From: Symbiobacterium thermophilum IAM 14863
Lineage (GTDB): Bacteria > Bacillota > Sulfobacillia > Symbiobacteriales > Symbiobacteriaceae
Assembly (NCBI RefSeq): GCF_000009905.1
Contig: NC_006177.1
Location: forward strand, 2,728,001 to 2,792,000
Direction of reading: 5' to 3'
DNA length: 64,000 bases
Below, piece after piece: positions 18,082 to 27,467 of this stretch. The notes below the pieces were generated by a model. That model was not told where the DNA came from and did not search any database. It saw nothing but the letters and a program-made list of their open reading frames with translations. Position 1 is the stretch's first letter. Every line of letters begins with the position of its first letter. The position numbers and the translations under genes were made by a program.

Positions 18082-19961
18082 ATCGAGTAGGAGGGGGCGG
18101 CTAGCCCCCGTCCTCTCACACCACCGGACATGCGGGTCCGCATCCGGCGGTTCGCCAGGATTGACGAGTCGCTTCATAGCATTCGGTCAGGCTTATCAGC
18201 CCCTGGGCACGCCAGTAGGCGTCGCCCAGGGCGCTGTTTAGTGGGCCACCTGCCATCCGCCACGGGCCTTTGCGGCTGTTGGCGAGTTGGTGGACTACCC
18301 ATTCGGGCAAACCGAGGGCGCGCAACTCCCGAAAGCGCGTGCGTACACGCTTCCACTGCTTCCATACGCATGCTCGCAGCCGACGCTTCAGCCATCCTTC
18401 GAGTCTTTCAAAGGCTGACCTGGCATCGGAGAGCGCATAGTACCCAACCCAGCCCCGCAAGTAAGCATTCAGGCGCCGGATTCGGTCCTCCATGCTCTGG
18501 CTGCGGTTGCGGTCCGTCAGCGTGCGGAGCTTGTCCTTCACGCGCTTCAGGCTCTTCGGGGCCAGCCGGATGCGCACTCCCCGGTGCTTGTAGAAACTAA
18601 ACCCGAGGAACTGCCGCTTCCACGGCCGGTCCACTGCGCTCTTCTCCTCGTTGACCTTCAGCCGTAACCGCTCCTGCAGGAAGTGGCGCACGCTCCTGTA
18701 GACCCGTTCTCCCGCCCGCTTGCTGCGGACGTAGATGTTGCAGTCATCGGCGTACCGGACGAAGTGGTGCCCGCGGCGCTCCAGCTCCTTGTCGAGGTCA
18801 TCCAGCAGGATGTTCGCCAGCAGCGGGCTCAGCGGACCGCCCTGCGGCGTCCCTTCCTCCGTCGCCACGACTACCCCGTTCAGCATGACCCCAGCCTGTA
18901 AGTACCGCCGGATCAGCCGCAGCACACGCTTATCCGTTACCCGCCGCGCCACGCGGGCCATCAGCACGTCGTGGTTGACCCGGTCGAAGAACTTCTCCAG
19001 GTCCATGTCCACGACCCAGTCGTACCCTTCCTCCACGTACTGACGTGCCTTCCTGACCGCATCATGACCCCGCCGCCCCGGCCGAAAGCCGTAGCTGGAT
19101 TCGGAGAATGTCGGGTCAAAGATCGGCGTCAGTACTTGCAGGAGTGCCTGTTGGATCAGGCGGTCCATCACGGTGGGAATCCCCAGCATCCGCTTGCCGC
19201 CGCCCGGTTTCGGGATTTCGACCCGGCGGACTGGCTGCGGTCTGTAGGTCCCCTGGAGCAGTCCCTCACGGATGCGGCTCCACTCCACGCGAATCTGGTC
19301 CCGCAGCCGTTCGGTGGGGACACCGTCCACGCCGGGAGCGCCTCCGTTCCGCTCCACCCGTTTCAGGGCGGCCAGCATGTTCTCCCTGGCCACCACCTGC
19401 TCCATCAGGTTGCTGTGCTCCCCGCGGGGTAACGTTCCGTCTTGTGCCGGCTGCCCACTCCGCCCTCTCGCCGTCCCTTGCGGCTTCACCGCTACCTCCG
19501 GCGAGCAGGTCCCGTTCGGGGTCTTCTGCGTTTGTCGCGGGCTGCTCGAACGCAACGGGTTCACCCCTTTCCTGACGTTCGGCCCTTCCCGGTTGGGGCG
19601 TCCCCCTGCCGGTACTATGGCCTTTGCTGACTTCTGCCGGTTCAGCTGCGTCTCCCGACGCAGGTTACCAGCGTTGCTGGCGTTCCCGGCAGATCTCCCC
19701 GGGTAAGAACGCTGACCTTCACCCCGCACCCGCCCCATCTACCGCACCGCCCTTTGGCAGCTTCGGGTTTTGCTGTGTTCGGCCAGCTCACCCGAGCGGC
19801 ACAGCCTCCTATGGGGTTCGTGTTCCTCGGGTCGTGGCTTTGCCTCGGGCTTCCTTCAGATTCCGCCTCACGACGGACACCCTTGCCTTTGGCTAACGGG
19901 CTGGTGCTGCCTCGCCCGTAGCGGACTTTCACCGCCAAGTCAGCGCCCATGCCGGGCACAC
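18082..19961 (-). mobile_element. Group IIC intron inserted after the thrS T-box terminator
   Basis: 1880 nt. The 5' end reads GTGTGCCCGGCATGGGCG (from 19961), matching the group II GUGYG start. The 3' end reads CCTACTCGAT (last base 18082), matching the terminal AY. Domain V lies at about 18120-18153 with CGC in the triad position, and a domain VI-like stem follows. The 5' exon ends in the T-box terminator stem plus TTTTCC and the 3' exon starts TTTTCTG. Class C introns are known to insert just past intrinsic terminator stems. It encodes its own maturase. Boundaries are inferred from consensus, not from an empty site. Confidence 0.88.
18116..19564 (-). CDS. ltrA: Group II intron reverse transcriptase/maturase
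   Basis: About 482 aa if started at GTG 19564, 429 aa if started at ATG 19405 (MEQVVARENMLAALKRV). RT blocks run in order: GAPGVDGVPTERL, IPKPGGGKRMLGIPTVMDR, SSYGFRPGRRGHDAV, VVDMDLEKFFDRVNHD, GTPQGGPLSPLLANILLDDL, and the catalytic FVRYADDCNIYVRS, so the YADD active site is intact. A maturase (X) domain follows, with LNAYLRGWVGYYALSDARSA. No HNH endonuclease domain, which agrees with class IIC. The last codons lie within intron domain V. Confidence 0.92.
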   Translation of the reverse strand: MNPLRSSSPRQTQKTPNGTCSPEVAVKPQGTARGRSGQPAQDGTLPRGEHSNLMEQVVARENMLAALKRVERNGGAPGVDGVPTERLRDQIRVEWSRIREGLLQGTYRPQPVRRVEIPKPGGGKRMLGIPTVMDRLIQQALLQVLTPIFDPTFSESSYGFRPGRRGHDAVRKARQYVEEGYDWVVDMDLEKFFDRVNHDVLMARVARRVTDKRVLRLIRRYLQAGVMLNGVVVATEEGTPQGGPLSPLLANILLDDLDKELERRGHHFVRYADDCNIYVRSKRAGERVYRSVRHFLQERLRLKVNEEKSAVDRPWKRQFLGFSFYKHRGVRIRLAPKSLKRVKDKLRTLTDRNRSQSMEDRIRRLNAYLRGWVGYYALSDARSAFERLEGWLKRRLRACVWKQWKRVRTRFRELRALGLPEWVVHQLANSRKGPWRMAGGPLNSALGDAYWRAQGLISLTECYEATRQSWRTAGCGPACPVV

Positions 19962-19963
19962 GG

Positions 19964-20211
19964 AAAACCTCCCGTCCCGCAAGGGACGGGAGGCCATACT
20001 CCCGTGGTTCCACCCTCGTTCCCGGCCTGGGCCGGGCTCTCGTCGCGCGGTACAGGGCGCACCCTCCCGCCTTATCCGCACGGACGGCTTCGGCGGGCAG
20101 CTACGGGGTGGTTTCCCGCGCACAGAGCCCCGGGGCGCTTTCAGCCAGCGGCGCTCCCTCTCTGCAGGGGATGGGCGTGGTCTTGTCCCCGATCATCGCC
20201 GTTCAAACTTG
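19964..20211 (-). promoter_or_regulatory. T-box riboswitch leader of thrS, threonine type
   Basis: On the minus strand the conserved T-box core AACGAGGGTGGAACCACGG lies at 20002-20020. Next comes the terminator, stem CCTCCCGTCCC / GGGACGGGAGG (19968-19993, 4-nt loop), followed by TTTT (19964-19967). Upstream is a Stem I-like region with GATGATCGGGGACAAG and AGAGAGGGAGCGCCG, and the string GGGAAACCACCC in which ACC (20110-20112) is a fitting Thr specifier codon. Uncharged tRNA-Thr should stabilise the antiterminator and allow thrS transcription. The intron begins two bases past the T-run. Confidence 0.9.
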
Positions 20212-20217
20212 TGTGCA

Positions 20218-20246
20218 AGGATAGCACGGCGCTCCCGGCGTGTCAA
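20218..20246 (-). promoter_or_regulatory. SigA-type promoter of the thrS T-box transcript
   Basis: TTGACA (20241-20246) and TATCCT (20218-20223) with a 17-nt spacer, immediately upstream of the T-box leader on the minus strand. Confidence 0.85.
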
Positions 20247-20423
20247 GCGCGTTGTGCAACTGTACGCCGAATTTCGCCGGGCGGACGATCGCGGTGTTCG
20301 TCCACGACCCTGCCGGAGGGGAACGGCCGTTGCCCGGACGGTACGACCGATGCAGACCGGAGGGGAACCGCGGCGGCACGCCGAATGGTACAGGGACCAA
20401 CGCCAACCGCAGGGGGGAATCGG

Positions 20424-20951
20424 ATGCCCCTGTCCGAGATCGACACCGAACGGCTCCTGCTCCGCCCCGTGGGGCCGGGCGACGCGCCGGACCTGCAGGC
20501 GCTGGCCGCCGCGGAGGCCGGAGAGCCGCCGGATCCCGCGGGCGCCCCGTTTCCGACCGCCGACGTCGAGCGCTGGATCGCGGAGCAGCAGGCCGGGTGG
20601 CAGGCAGGAACCCACTGCACCTTCGCCGCCCGCACCCGCGCTGGCGCCTTCGTCGGCGTCGTCCAGTTGCGGCGCAGCCCATCCGCTCCCAGGGCGGAAC
20701 TCGGCTTCGCGACGGCGCCCGGTGCGCGCAGGCAGGGCTACGCCACCGAGGCCTGCCGGGCCGTCCTCCGGTTCGCCTTCGAACACCTCCGCCTGGCCCG
20801 GGTGTCCGCGCTGTGCCTGGAGACCAACCGGGCGTCCGTGAGGGTCCTGGAGAAGCTGGGCTTCCGGCTGGCTGCCCGGCTCGAGCCCGAAGGCGCACAG
20901 GGGGCCGGGGCGGCGCCCCTGCTGTTCTACGTGCGGACGTGCGACCCGTAG
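20424..20951 (+). CDS. GNAT-family N-acetyltransferase (RimJ/RimL-like)
   Basis: 175 aa from ATG at 20424 behind AGGGGGGAA. Starts with the typical IDTERLLLRPVGPGDAPDL, followed by the acetyl-CoA loop TAPGARRQGYATEACRAVLRFAFEH (motif A, RxxGxA) and VLEKLGFRL near the end. Protein or small-molecule acetylation; substrate unknown. Transcribed away from thrS; 170 nt upstream hold no other gene. Confidence 0.85.
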   Translation: MPLSEIDTERLLLRPVGPGDAPDLQALAAAEAGEPPDPAGAPFPTADVERWIAEQQAGWQAGTHCTFAARTRAGAFVGVVQLRRSPSAPRAELGFATAPGARRQGYATEACRAVLRFAFEHLRLARVSALCLETNRASVRVLEKLGFRLAARLEPEGAQGAGAAPLLFYVRTCDP

Positions 20952-21025
20952 ACGCGCGGCCACATCGGCACCGCCCGGGCTGTGGCCTCCCGCACGGCGG
21001 GCTCCTCACCCAAGACCGCAAGGAA

Positions 21026-21051
21026 CCCCCCGTCCCGATCCGGGCGGGGGG
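21026..21051. terminator. Shared terminator hairpin
   Basis: CCCCCCG / CGGGGGG arms with an inner CCCGATCCGGG, followed by TTCTG on the plus strand; lies between the converging acetyltransferase and thioesterase genes. Confidence 0.6.
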
Positions 21052-21069
21052 TTCTGCGTATGTCCTCCG

Positions 21070-21525
21070 CTAATCCTTGTCCAGGAACTTGGCCACCCGC
21101 TCCTCGTCCATCGGGGCGAAGATGCCGCGGGCGCGGGCGACCTGGTTGCCCTCGGCGTCCCGGGCCTCGGCCTTGGCGGCGATGATGCGGGTGTTCTGCT
21201 TGACGATCCACGCGCTGAAGTAGTAGGTCTGCCCCACGCGGATCGGGCGGCGGTAGGTGATCTCGATCTTGCGGGTGACGGCGAGCTGCAGCTGCGCGTA
21301 GATCAGCTGGCTCATCACCTCGTCGAGCACCGTCGCGATGATCCCGCTGTGGGCGACCCCGGGCGGGCCCTGGAACTCCGGGATGGGCGTGAAGGTGCAC
21401 TCGGTCCTGTCGCCGACCAGCCGTATGTTGAGCCGCAGTCCCAGCCGGTTCTCCTGACCGCAGCCGAAGCATTGCCAATGCAACCCCTGGAGGTGATCGC
21501 GCTCTGAGACAAACGGTTCGCTCAT
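21070..21525 (-). CDS. PaaI-like hotdog-fold thioesterase
   Basis: 151 aa. The N-terminal CFGCGQENRLGLRL element and GVAHSGIIATVLDEVMSQL (hotdog central helix with the catalytic acidic residue) identify a 4HBT/PaaI-type acyl-CoA thioesterase. The usual HGG is replaced by AHSG. ATG at 21525. Monocistronic, ending at the shared hairpin. Confidence 0.85.
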   Translation of the reverse strand: MSEPFVSERDHLQGLHWQCFGCGQENRLGLRLNIRLVGDRTECTFTPIPEFQGPPGVAHSGIIATVLDEVMSQLIYAQLQLAVTRKIEITYRRPIRVGQTYYFSAWIVKQNTRIIAAKAEARDAEGNQVARARGIFAPMDEERVAKFLDKD

Positions 21526-21580
21526 AAACTACCGGCCCCTTTCGGCAGGAGATCCTCGCCGACTATTCTACCACGGATCG

Positions 21581-21805
21581 GCATCCGGCGGCGATGCCAA
21601 GCCGGCACCCCGGCTCTGCCCGGGGGCATCCGGCGGGGATGCAGAGCCTGGTGCCCCGGCTCTGCCCGGGGGCATCCGGCGGCGATGCCAAGCCGGCACC
21701 CCGGCTCTGCCCGGGGGCATCCGGCGGCGATGCCAAGCCGGCACCCCGGCTCTGCCCGGGGGCATCCGGCGGCGATGCCAAGCCGGCACCCCGGCTCTGC
21801 CCGGC
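21581..21805. repeat. 45-bp tandem repeat, five copies
   Basis: Copies start at 21581, 21626, 21672, 21717 and 21762; periods are 45, 46, 45 and 45. Units 1, 3, 4 and 5 are near identical (GCATCCGGCGGCGATGCCAA, then a GCCGGCACCCCGGCTCTGCC half); unit 2 is diverged (CAGAGCCTGGTGCC). The period is a multiple of three, so long frames appear on both strands (15-residue repeats), but none has a start site or a conserved protein. The surrounding 21526-21979 shows no other gene. Confidence 0.9.
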
Positions 21806-21936
21806 CGCAACCGCAGCGGGCGCAGCCCGGCCACCGGCCCCGTCCGCCCGACGCAGACGCTCCTCCCCGGACAGGAAGGTTTCGCCGCCCCGGGGCGCGA
21901 TCCCTGTCGCCGACTCGGAAAAGCCCCGGAACGAGC

Positions 21937-21962
21937 AGGCCGCCCCGTCGCCGGGGCGGCCT
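21937..21962 (-). terminator. Terminator of hppA
   Basis: Perfect 10-bp stem AGGCCGCCCC / GGGGCGGCCT, 6-nt loop, 17 nt past the hppA stop. TTTT follows about 15 nt later on the minus strand. Confidence 0.65.
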
Positions 21963-21979
21963 CGGTGAACTCAGTGGCT

Positions 21980-24001
<2,022 letters not shown>

Positions 24002-24026
24002 TGGGATCCGATCTCCTTTCCAAAAC

Positions 24027-24053
24027 ACTAGCATAGACTGACCCAATGCTAGT
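24027..24053. promoter_or_regulatory. Inverted repeat in the hppA 5' region
   Basis: Perfect 8+8 arms ACTAGCAT / ATGCTAGT with an 11-nt spacer, about 25 nt upstream of the hppA start. It could be an operator over the promoter (TATGCT lies inside an arm on the minus strand) or an mRNA 5' hairpin close to the ribosome site. Confidence 0.45.
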
Positions 24054-24233
24054 TATCCAAGGGAGGGGATAATTCCTCCTAAGTCAAACGCGACTAACGG
24101 TGGAAAGCGATTGGGGAACGAATCCGCCCAAACGGACTGGTCTGAAAACAACAAGAGGAGGGTCGCAAACCCTCCCCAAGTGTCAGCCTGTCAGCCCGGG
24201 GGTGCGCCCATTGGGCCAGGGCAGGCCATCCGG

Positions 24234-25151
24234 TCAGTGGTGCAGCGTGGCCTGGGACGGCTCGCAGGCCGCAGCCGTGGCCTGGCTGCAGACGGGGCAG
24301 CCCTCGCACCGCACCGTGCGATCGCCGAACACGCCGAGAATCGTCTCCAGGGCCTCGTCCCGGCCGGGAGGCCGGTCGGCGAGGTGAACCGTGAGGGAAC
24401 GGGGCGCAAGCGTGATCAGCGCGGAGATGAGCAGGTCCTCGTAGCTGACCTCGCTCTCCACCATCTCCACCACAAACTCCTCCAGGGCCTCGCTGCGGAT
24501 GGCGCCGCCGTCGTCATCGAGCAGCCGGAAGGCGTGGCCGGGACCCAGCAGCACGTGCACATGCTCGATGCGGGGCTCCTGAATCTCGACGAAATGCCTC
24601 AGGAGTCGGATGAACTCCCGGTGCTCCCGCTCCATCAGAAACTCATCAACCGCCCGGTCCACGGCGTCTTCCAGCTCCTCGATGTAGTCGCGCAGCCGGA
24701 AGTTGACAAAGCCCTCGAGCACCAGCTCGTCGGCGGTGTCGAAGTAGTCCCGCAGCCGGTGCAGGATCAGGCTCTTGCGGTTGACCTTGTATCCGTTGGG
24801 GGAGTCACTGCCGCCGTTCAGGGTGCGTCCGGTGTAGTCTGCGATGAGATCCTGCTCGTCCCGCGAAAAGTAGGAGTACGAGCCGCGGATGATCTTCCGG
24901 ATGAGATCGCTCTCCCACTTCTCCACGATCACGTCGGACAGGGCGCTGGCGACAGAGTGGCGCAGGAGGGCGTCGGCCTGGGAGGACCGGCCTGCGCCGT
25001 CCACCGCGCAGTCGAGGAAGGCGAAGCTCCCCCGGTGTGACTGGCCGATGCGCACCTGCAGGCCCTCTTCCCGGAGGAACCGGAACTCGTCGTCCAGGCG
25101 CTGGCGAATTTCGTCGATTCCTGCCGCAGTCCCTATCGTGATCGCTTGCAC
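24234..25151 (-). CDS. ytxC: Sporulation protein, YtxC family
   Basis: 305 aa, largely helical, charged. The C-terminal half carries the YtxC-like pattern (DLIADYTGRTLNGG, VNFRLRDYIEELEDAVDRAV, DEFLMEREHREFIRLLRHFV). The precise role in sporulation is unknown. In Bacillus the ytxC homologue sits close to thrS; here thrS is 4 kb away with hppA between, so loose synteny is kept. It ends with a CxxC-type cluster (CEGCPVC), which I do not recall from the family and may be an addition. Confidence 0.8.
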   Translation of the reverse strand: MQAITIGTAAGIDEIRQRLDDEFRFLREEGLQVRIGQSHRGSFAFLDCAVDGAGRSSQADALLRHSVASALSDVIVEKWESDLIRKIIRGSYSYFSRDEQDLIADYTGRTLNGGSDSPNGYKVNRKSLILHRLRDYFDTADELVLEGFVNFRLRDYIEELEDAVDRAVDEFLMEREHREFIRLLRHFVEIQEPRIEHVHVLLGPGHAFRLLDDDGGAIRSEALEEFVVEMVESEVSYEDLLISALITLAPRSLTVHLADRPPGRDEALETILGVFGDRTVRCEGCPVCSQATAAACEPSQATLHH

Positions 25152-25256
25152 GGCCGTTTCACCCCTCTTTGCAAGAAATCGGCTCCGAGGGATCGCACGA
25201 AGCGTCTCGAAGCCGAGGGTATCTGCCGTAGTAGTATATGACCGGCCGCGAAAAAG

Positions 25257-25691
25257 CTATACAGCCTCCTGGAACCGACGCCAGACGACGACCGCCAGGG
25301 TGAAGAGGAACAGCTGGATCACCGCCGACACCGCGCACCACAGGCAGATCGCATGGATCACGAACAGCTCCAGGTAGGTCAGGTACGCCGAGAACAGAAG
25401 CCCCACCAGCGCCGTGCCAAACAGCGCCAGCACCACCCACTCGGCCGGCTGCGAGCCGCGCAGCCCCAGCACCGCCAGCGCCAGGACCATCAGGTACGCG
25501 CCGGCGCCCAGCGTGGGGATCGGGATGCCCAGGATCCAGGCGTAGGGGCTGTACTGCACGGTTTCACAGCCGCCGCTGCCCAGGCAGATCGCCACTCTGT
25601 CCGTGGTGTAGACCCAGGTCAGGTAAAGCGAGATGCCGAGGCCGACCAGGGCGAGGACGCCGATGGTCCGAAGCAGCCGCTGCAAGCTCAC
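25257..25691 (-). CDS. Vitamin K epoxide reductase (VKOR) family membrane oxidoreductase
   Basis: 144 aa, four membrane helices. Two Cys pairs are seen: CLGSGGC in the loop after helix 1 (about residues 36-42) and CLWC in helix 4 (about 115-118), the active CxxC that passes electrons to quinone. In bacteria VKOR re-oxidises a DsbA-like partner. Its start overlaps the stop of the DsbA-like gene by 4 nt, which makes the partnership very likely. Confidence 0.9.
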   Translation of the reverse strand: MSLQRLLRTIGVLALVGLGISLYLTWVYTTDRVAICLGSGGCETVQYSPYAWILGIPIPTLGAGAYLMVLALAVLGLRGSQPAEWVVLALFGTALVGLLFSAYLTYLELFVIHAICLWCAVSAVIQLFLFTLAVVVWRRFQEAV

Positions 25692-26383
25692 TCGCGCTTC
25701 AACTCCTCTCGCACCGCACTCAGGATATCGTCGAAAGAGTCCATCTCCACGGGTTCACCGTTTATGACGAACGTCGGCGTCCCGCGGATCCCGAGATCCT
25801 GCGCGGCCGCGATCTGATCGTTGACCCGGTCGATGTAGCCCTGCACCTTCTCCTCCGAGGCCAGGCACTGGCGGTACGCCGCCATGTCCAGCCCCAGTTC
25901 CTCCGCGTAGCGCGCCAGCAGCGCGTCCAGATCGTCGAGGGTCTGGACGGCGCGGATCCCTCGCGTCTGATCCTCCAGGATGCGGCCGTGCATTGCCCAC
26001 CAGTAGCCCTGCTCGCCGGCGCACTGCACCGCGAAGATGGCCGGGCCGGTCGCCGGGAAGATCGGCAGGTAGTGAACCTCGTAGCGGATCTCGCCCGCCC
26101 TCGCCATGTCCGCCAACTGCGGACCCACGACCTTGTGGGCCGTGGCGCAGCCCGGTCAGGCGTAGTCCATGTACTCGACGACCGTCACCGGCGCGTCGGC
26201 CGGTCCGATGGCGTTGCCCACGGCGCCCAGGTCCGCGTCGCGGACCGCCTCGCCGGCCGGCGCCCGGCCGCTCCTGGCCGACCAGACGCTGGCGCAGATG
26301 AGGACCGCCACCAGGGCGACGGCCGCCGCCGTGACCGCCCAGACGGCAGAGGAACCTCGCTTGCCGTGACCCTTCCTGCTCAC
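25688..26383 (-). CDS. DsbA-like thiol oxidoreductase, selenoprotein (U-P-G-C active site)
   Basis: One 231-aa protein if the in-frame TGA at 26156-26158 is read as selenocysteine (residue 76). The N-terminal part is a signal anchor (AVWAVTAAAVALVAVLICA), a linker, then ADAPVTVVEYMDYA. After the TGA come PGCATAHKVVGPQLADM and the rest of a DsbA fold, with the cis-Pro loop GIRGTPTFVING. TGA sits exactly where the first Cys of CPGC should be, both halves share the frame, and the second half has no start or ribosome site of its own. selA, selD and tRNA-Sec are in the same window. A nonsense pseudogene is the alternative. Confidence 0.85.
26117..26158 (-). promoter_or_regulatory. Candidate bacterial SECIS downstream of the DsbA UGA
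   Basis: Five bases after the TGA, CTGCG pairs with CGCAG and, inside it, CCACGGCC pairs with GGTCGTGG around a CACAA loop, with a 3-nt bulge (GTC) on the 3' side. Position and bulge fit a SelB-binding hairpin. The loop lacks an obvious G-U pair as in the E. coli fdhF element, so this is tentative. Confidence 0.5.
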
Positions 26384-26571
26384 TGTTGTCGCACATCCTT
26401 TGCCCCGTTGTTGCCCTCTCGGTTCTTCGACACGTCGCTCCAGCGGCCGGGATCTGCCCCGGAGACGACCGATGGTCGCTGCCGCATCAGTGGGCCCGTA
26501 ACCTCATATTTTCCCGCGTCCGCCGCTTCTCCTTCCCCTGTGGCGAAGAATCCCCCGCAACGGCGCGAAAC

Positions 26572-26597
26572 GGGCGGGCCGACCGGCGAGCCCGCCC
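26572..26597 (-). terminator. Terminator of the 32-aa basic peptide gene
   Basis: 8-bp stem GGGCGGGC / GCCCGCCC with a 10-nt loop and GTTTCG after it on the minus strand, 36 nt past the stop at 26633. Confidence 0.55.
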
Positions 26598-26632
26598 CAG
26601 CGCACAGGACTTACAAGACTTATGACGTGGTG

Positions 26633-26731
26633 CTAGATGCCCCACGGAGACTTAGAGGACTTCCACCAAGGCCATTTGAAGAAGGGCTTCCAGAACTTGC
26701 CGAAAGGCTTGCCGAACTTCCCGTACAGCAC
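26633..26731 (-). CDS. Short Lys/aromatic-rich peptide, unknown
   Basis: 32 aa from GTG at 26731, eight bases after GCGGAGG; an ATG at 26752 would give 39 aa without a ribosome site. The peptide reads MLYGKFGKPFGKFWKPFFKW, then a PWWKSSK stretch, ending PWGI: about 25% Lys and over 30% aromatic residues, no acidic residue. A terminator follows. Too short for family recognition; a membrane-active or coat peptide is conceivable. It lies between the DsbA-VKOR pair and tRNA-Cys. Confidence 0.5.
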   Translation of the reverse strand: MLYGKFGKPFGKFWKPFFKWPWWKSSKSPWGI

Positions 26732-26850
26732 AGGCCCCACCTCCGCGCCCATGCTATGCCGCGGCCTGACATTATGTTAACTCGACATCCGCCCGGCCAG
26801 CCCGGTGCACGTCCCGTCCGGGTCCACCCGCCGCCCCGAGAACGGACAAC

Positions 26851-26876
26851 GCCCGGCTGGTCGAGACCAGCCGGGC
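26851..26876 (-). terminator. Terminator after tRNA-Cys
   Basis: 12-bp stem GCCCGGCTGGTC / GACCAGCCGGGC around GA, followed by GTTGTCCGTTCTC on the minus strand, 10 nt past the tRNA end. Confidence 0.7.
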
Positions 26877-26886
26877 GAAACCTCCC

Positions 26887-26961
26887 TGGAGGTGGGTGTG
26901 GGATTTGAACCCACGGATAACGGTTTTGCAGACCGCCGCGTTACCACTTCGCCAACCCACC
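26887..26961 (-). tRNA. tRNA-Cys(GCA)
   Basis: 75 nt with encoded CCA. Acceptor GGTGGGT / ACCCACC, anticodon loop TCTGCAAA with anticodon GCA, and T-loop GTTCAAATC. Its DNA has the usual cloverleaf arms throughout. Confidence 0.95.
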
Positions 26962-27057
26962 CTATGGCGGCAACGCACATTCTATCACAGACCCTTCGGC
27001 ACCGTCAACAGGGGGACTGCACGCGCCGAGCCGACGGCCTGTTTCCTCCTTTCGGAC

Positions 27058-27086
27058 TAGACCGTATCAAACCTTTCGTCTATAAT
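27058..27086 (+). promoter_or_regulatory. SigA-like promoter for the 73-aa membrane protein
   Basis: TAGACC (27058-27063, 4 of 6 to consensus) and a perfect TATAAT (27081-27086) with a 17-nt spacer, 59 nt ahead of the start. Confidence 0.65.
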
Positions 27087-27144
27087 TAGGCGACGACAAC
27101 CACCTCTTATCATCATTTCACCTTTCGACGGGGGAGGCGCTCCG

Positions 27145-27366
27145 ATGGGTGTCAACGAACTCATCCTGTGGTGGGTCCTGTTCCTGATCGCCAACGCCAT
27201 CCTCGCCGCGGCCACCGGGATGCTCGTCAAGGCGGGCCCCTTCGCCCGGGTGCGGGTACCGGCGCTCCTGAGCACGTTCCTCTTCATCTGCGGCATGACC
27301 CTCTTCCTGGTGGCGGGCAAGCAGAACCTGCTGCAGGAGACGATCGCCGCAATCTTCGGCAATTAG
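27145..27366 (+). CDS. Small two-helix membrane protein, unknown
   Basis: 73 aa from ATG at 27145 behind GGGGGAGG. Helix 1 is about residues 5-28 and helix 2 about 40-58, linked by a basic loop (FARVRVP). No known family. Good promoter and ribosome site; likely first in the run with the DUF2103 and DUF3243 genes. Confidence 0.75.
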   Translation: MGVNELILWWVLFLIANAILAAATGMLVKAGPFARVRVPALLSTFLFICGMTLFLVAGKQNLLQETIAAIFGN

Positions 27367-27467
27367 GGCCGGAGCGGCCCTTCCTCAGGCGCAGGGGTGG
27401 CGAAGCCGGCCCGATCTGGGGTACAGTGGAGGCAACGAGGCCACTCTATCCGAGGACGGAGACCAGC

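Noticed and set aside
21581-21805. CRISPR array
   Set aside because: Units are contiguous near-identical copies without unique spacers, and no cas gene is nearby.
21563-21968. Repeat proteins across the 45-bp tandem array
   Set aside because: Frames open on both strands only because the period is a multiple of three; no ribosome sites or conserved flanks.
26156-26158. Simple nonsense mutation in the DsbA-like gene
   Set aside because: Stop is TGA exactly at the active-site Cys position, frame and downstream part are intact, VKOR is coupled, and the Sec machinery is present; selenocysteine fits better, but only experiment can exclude decay.
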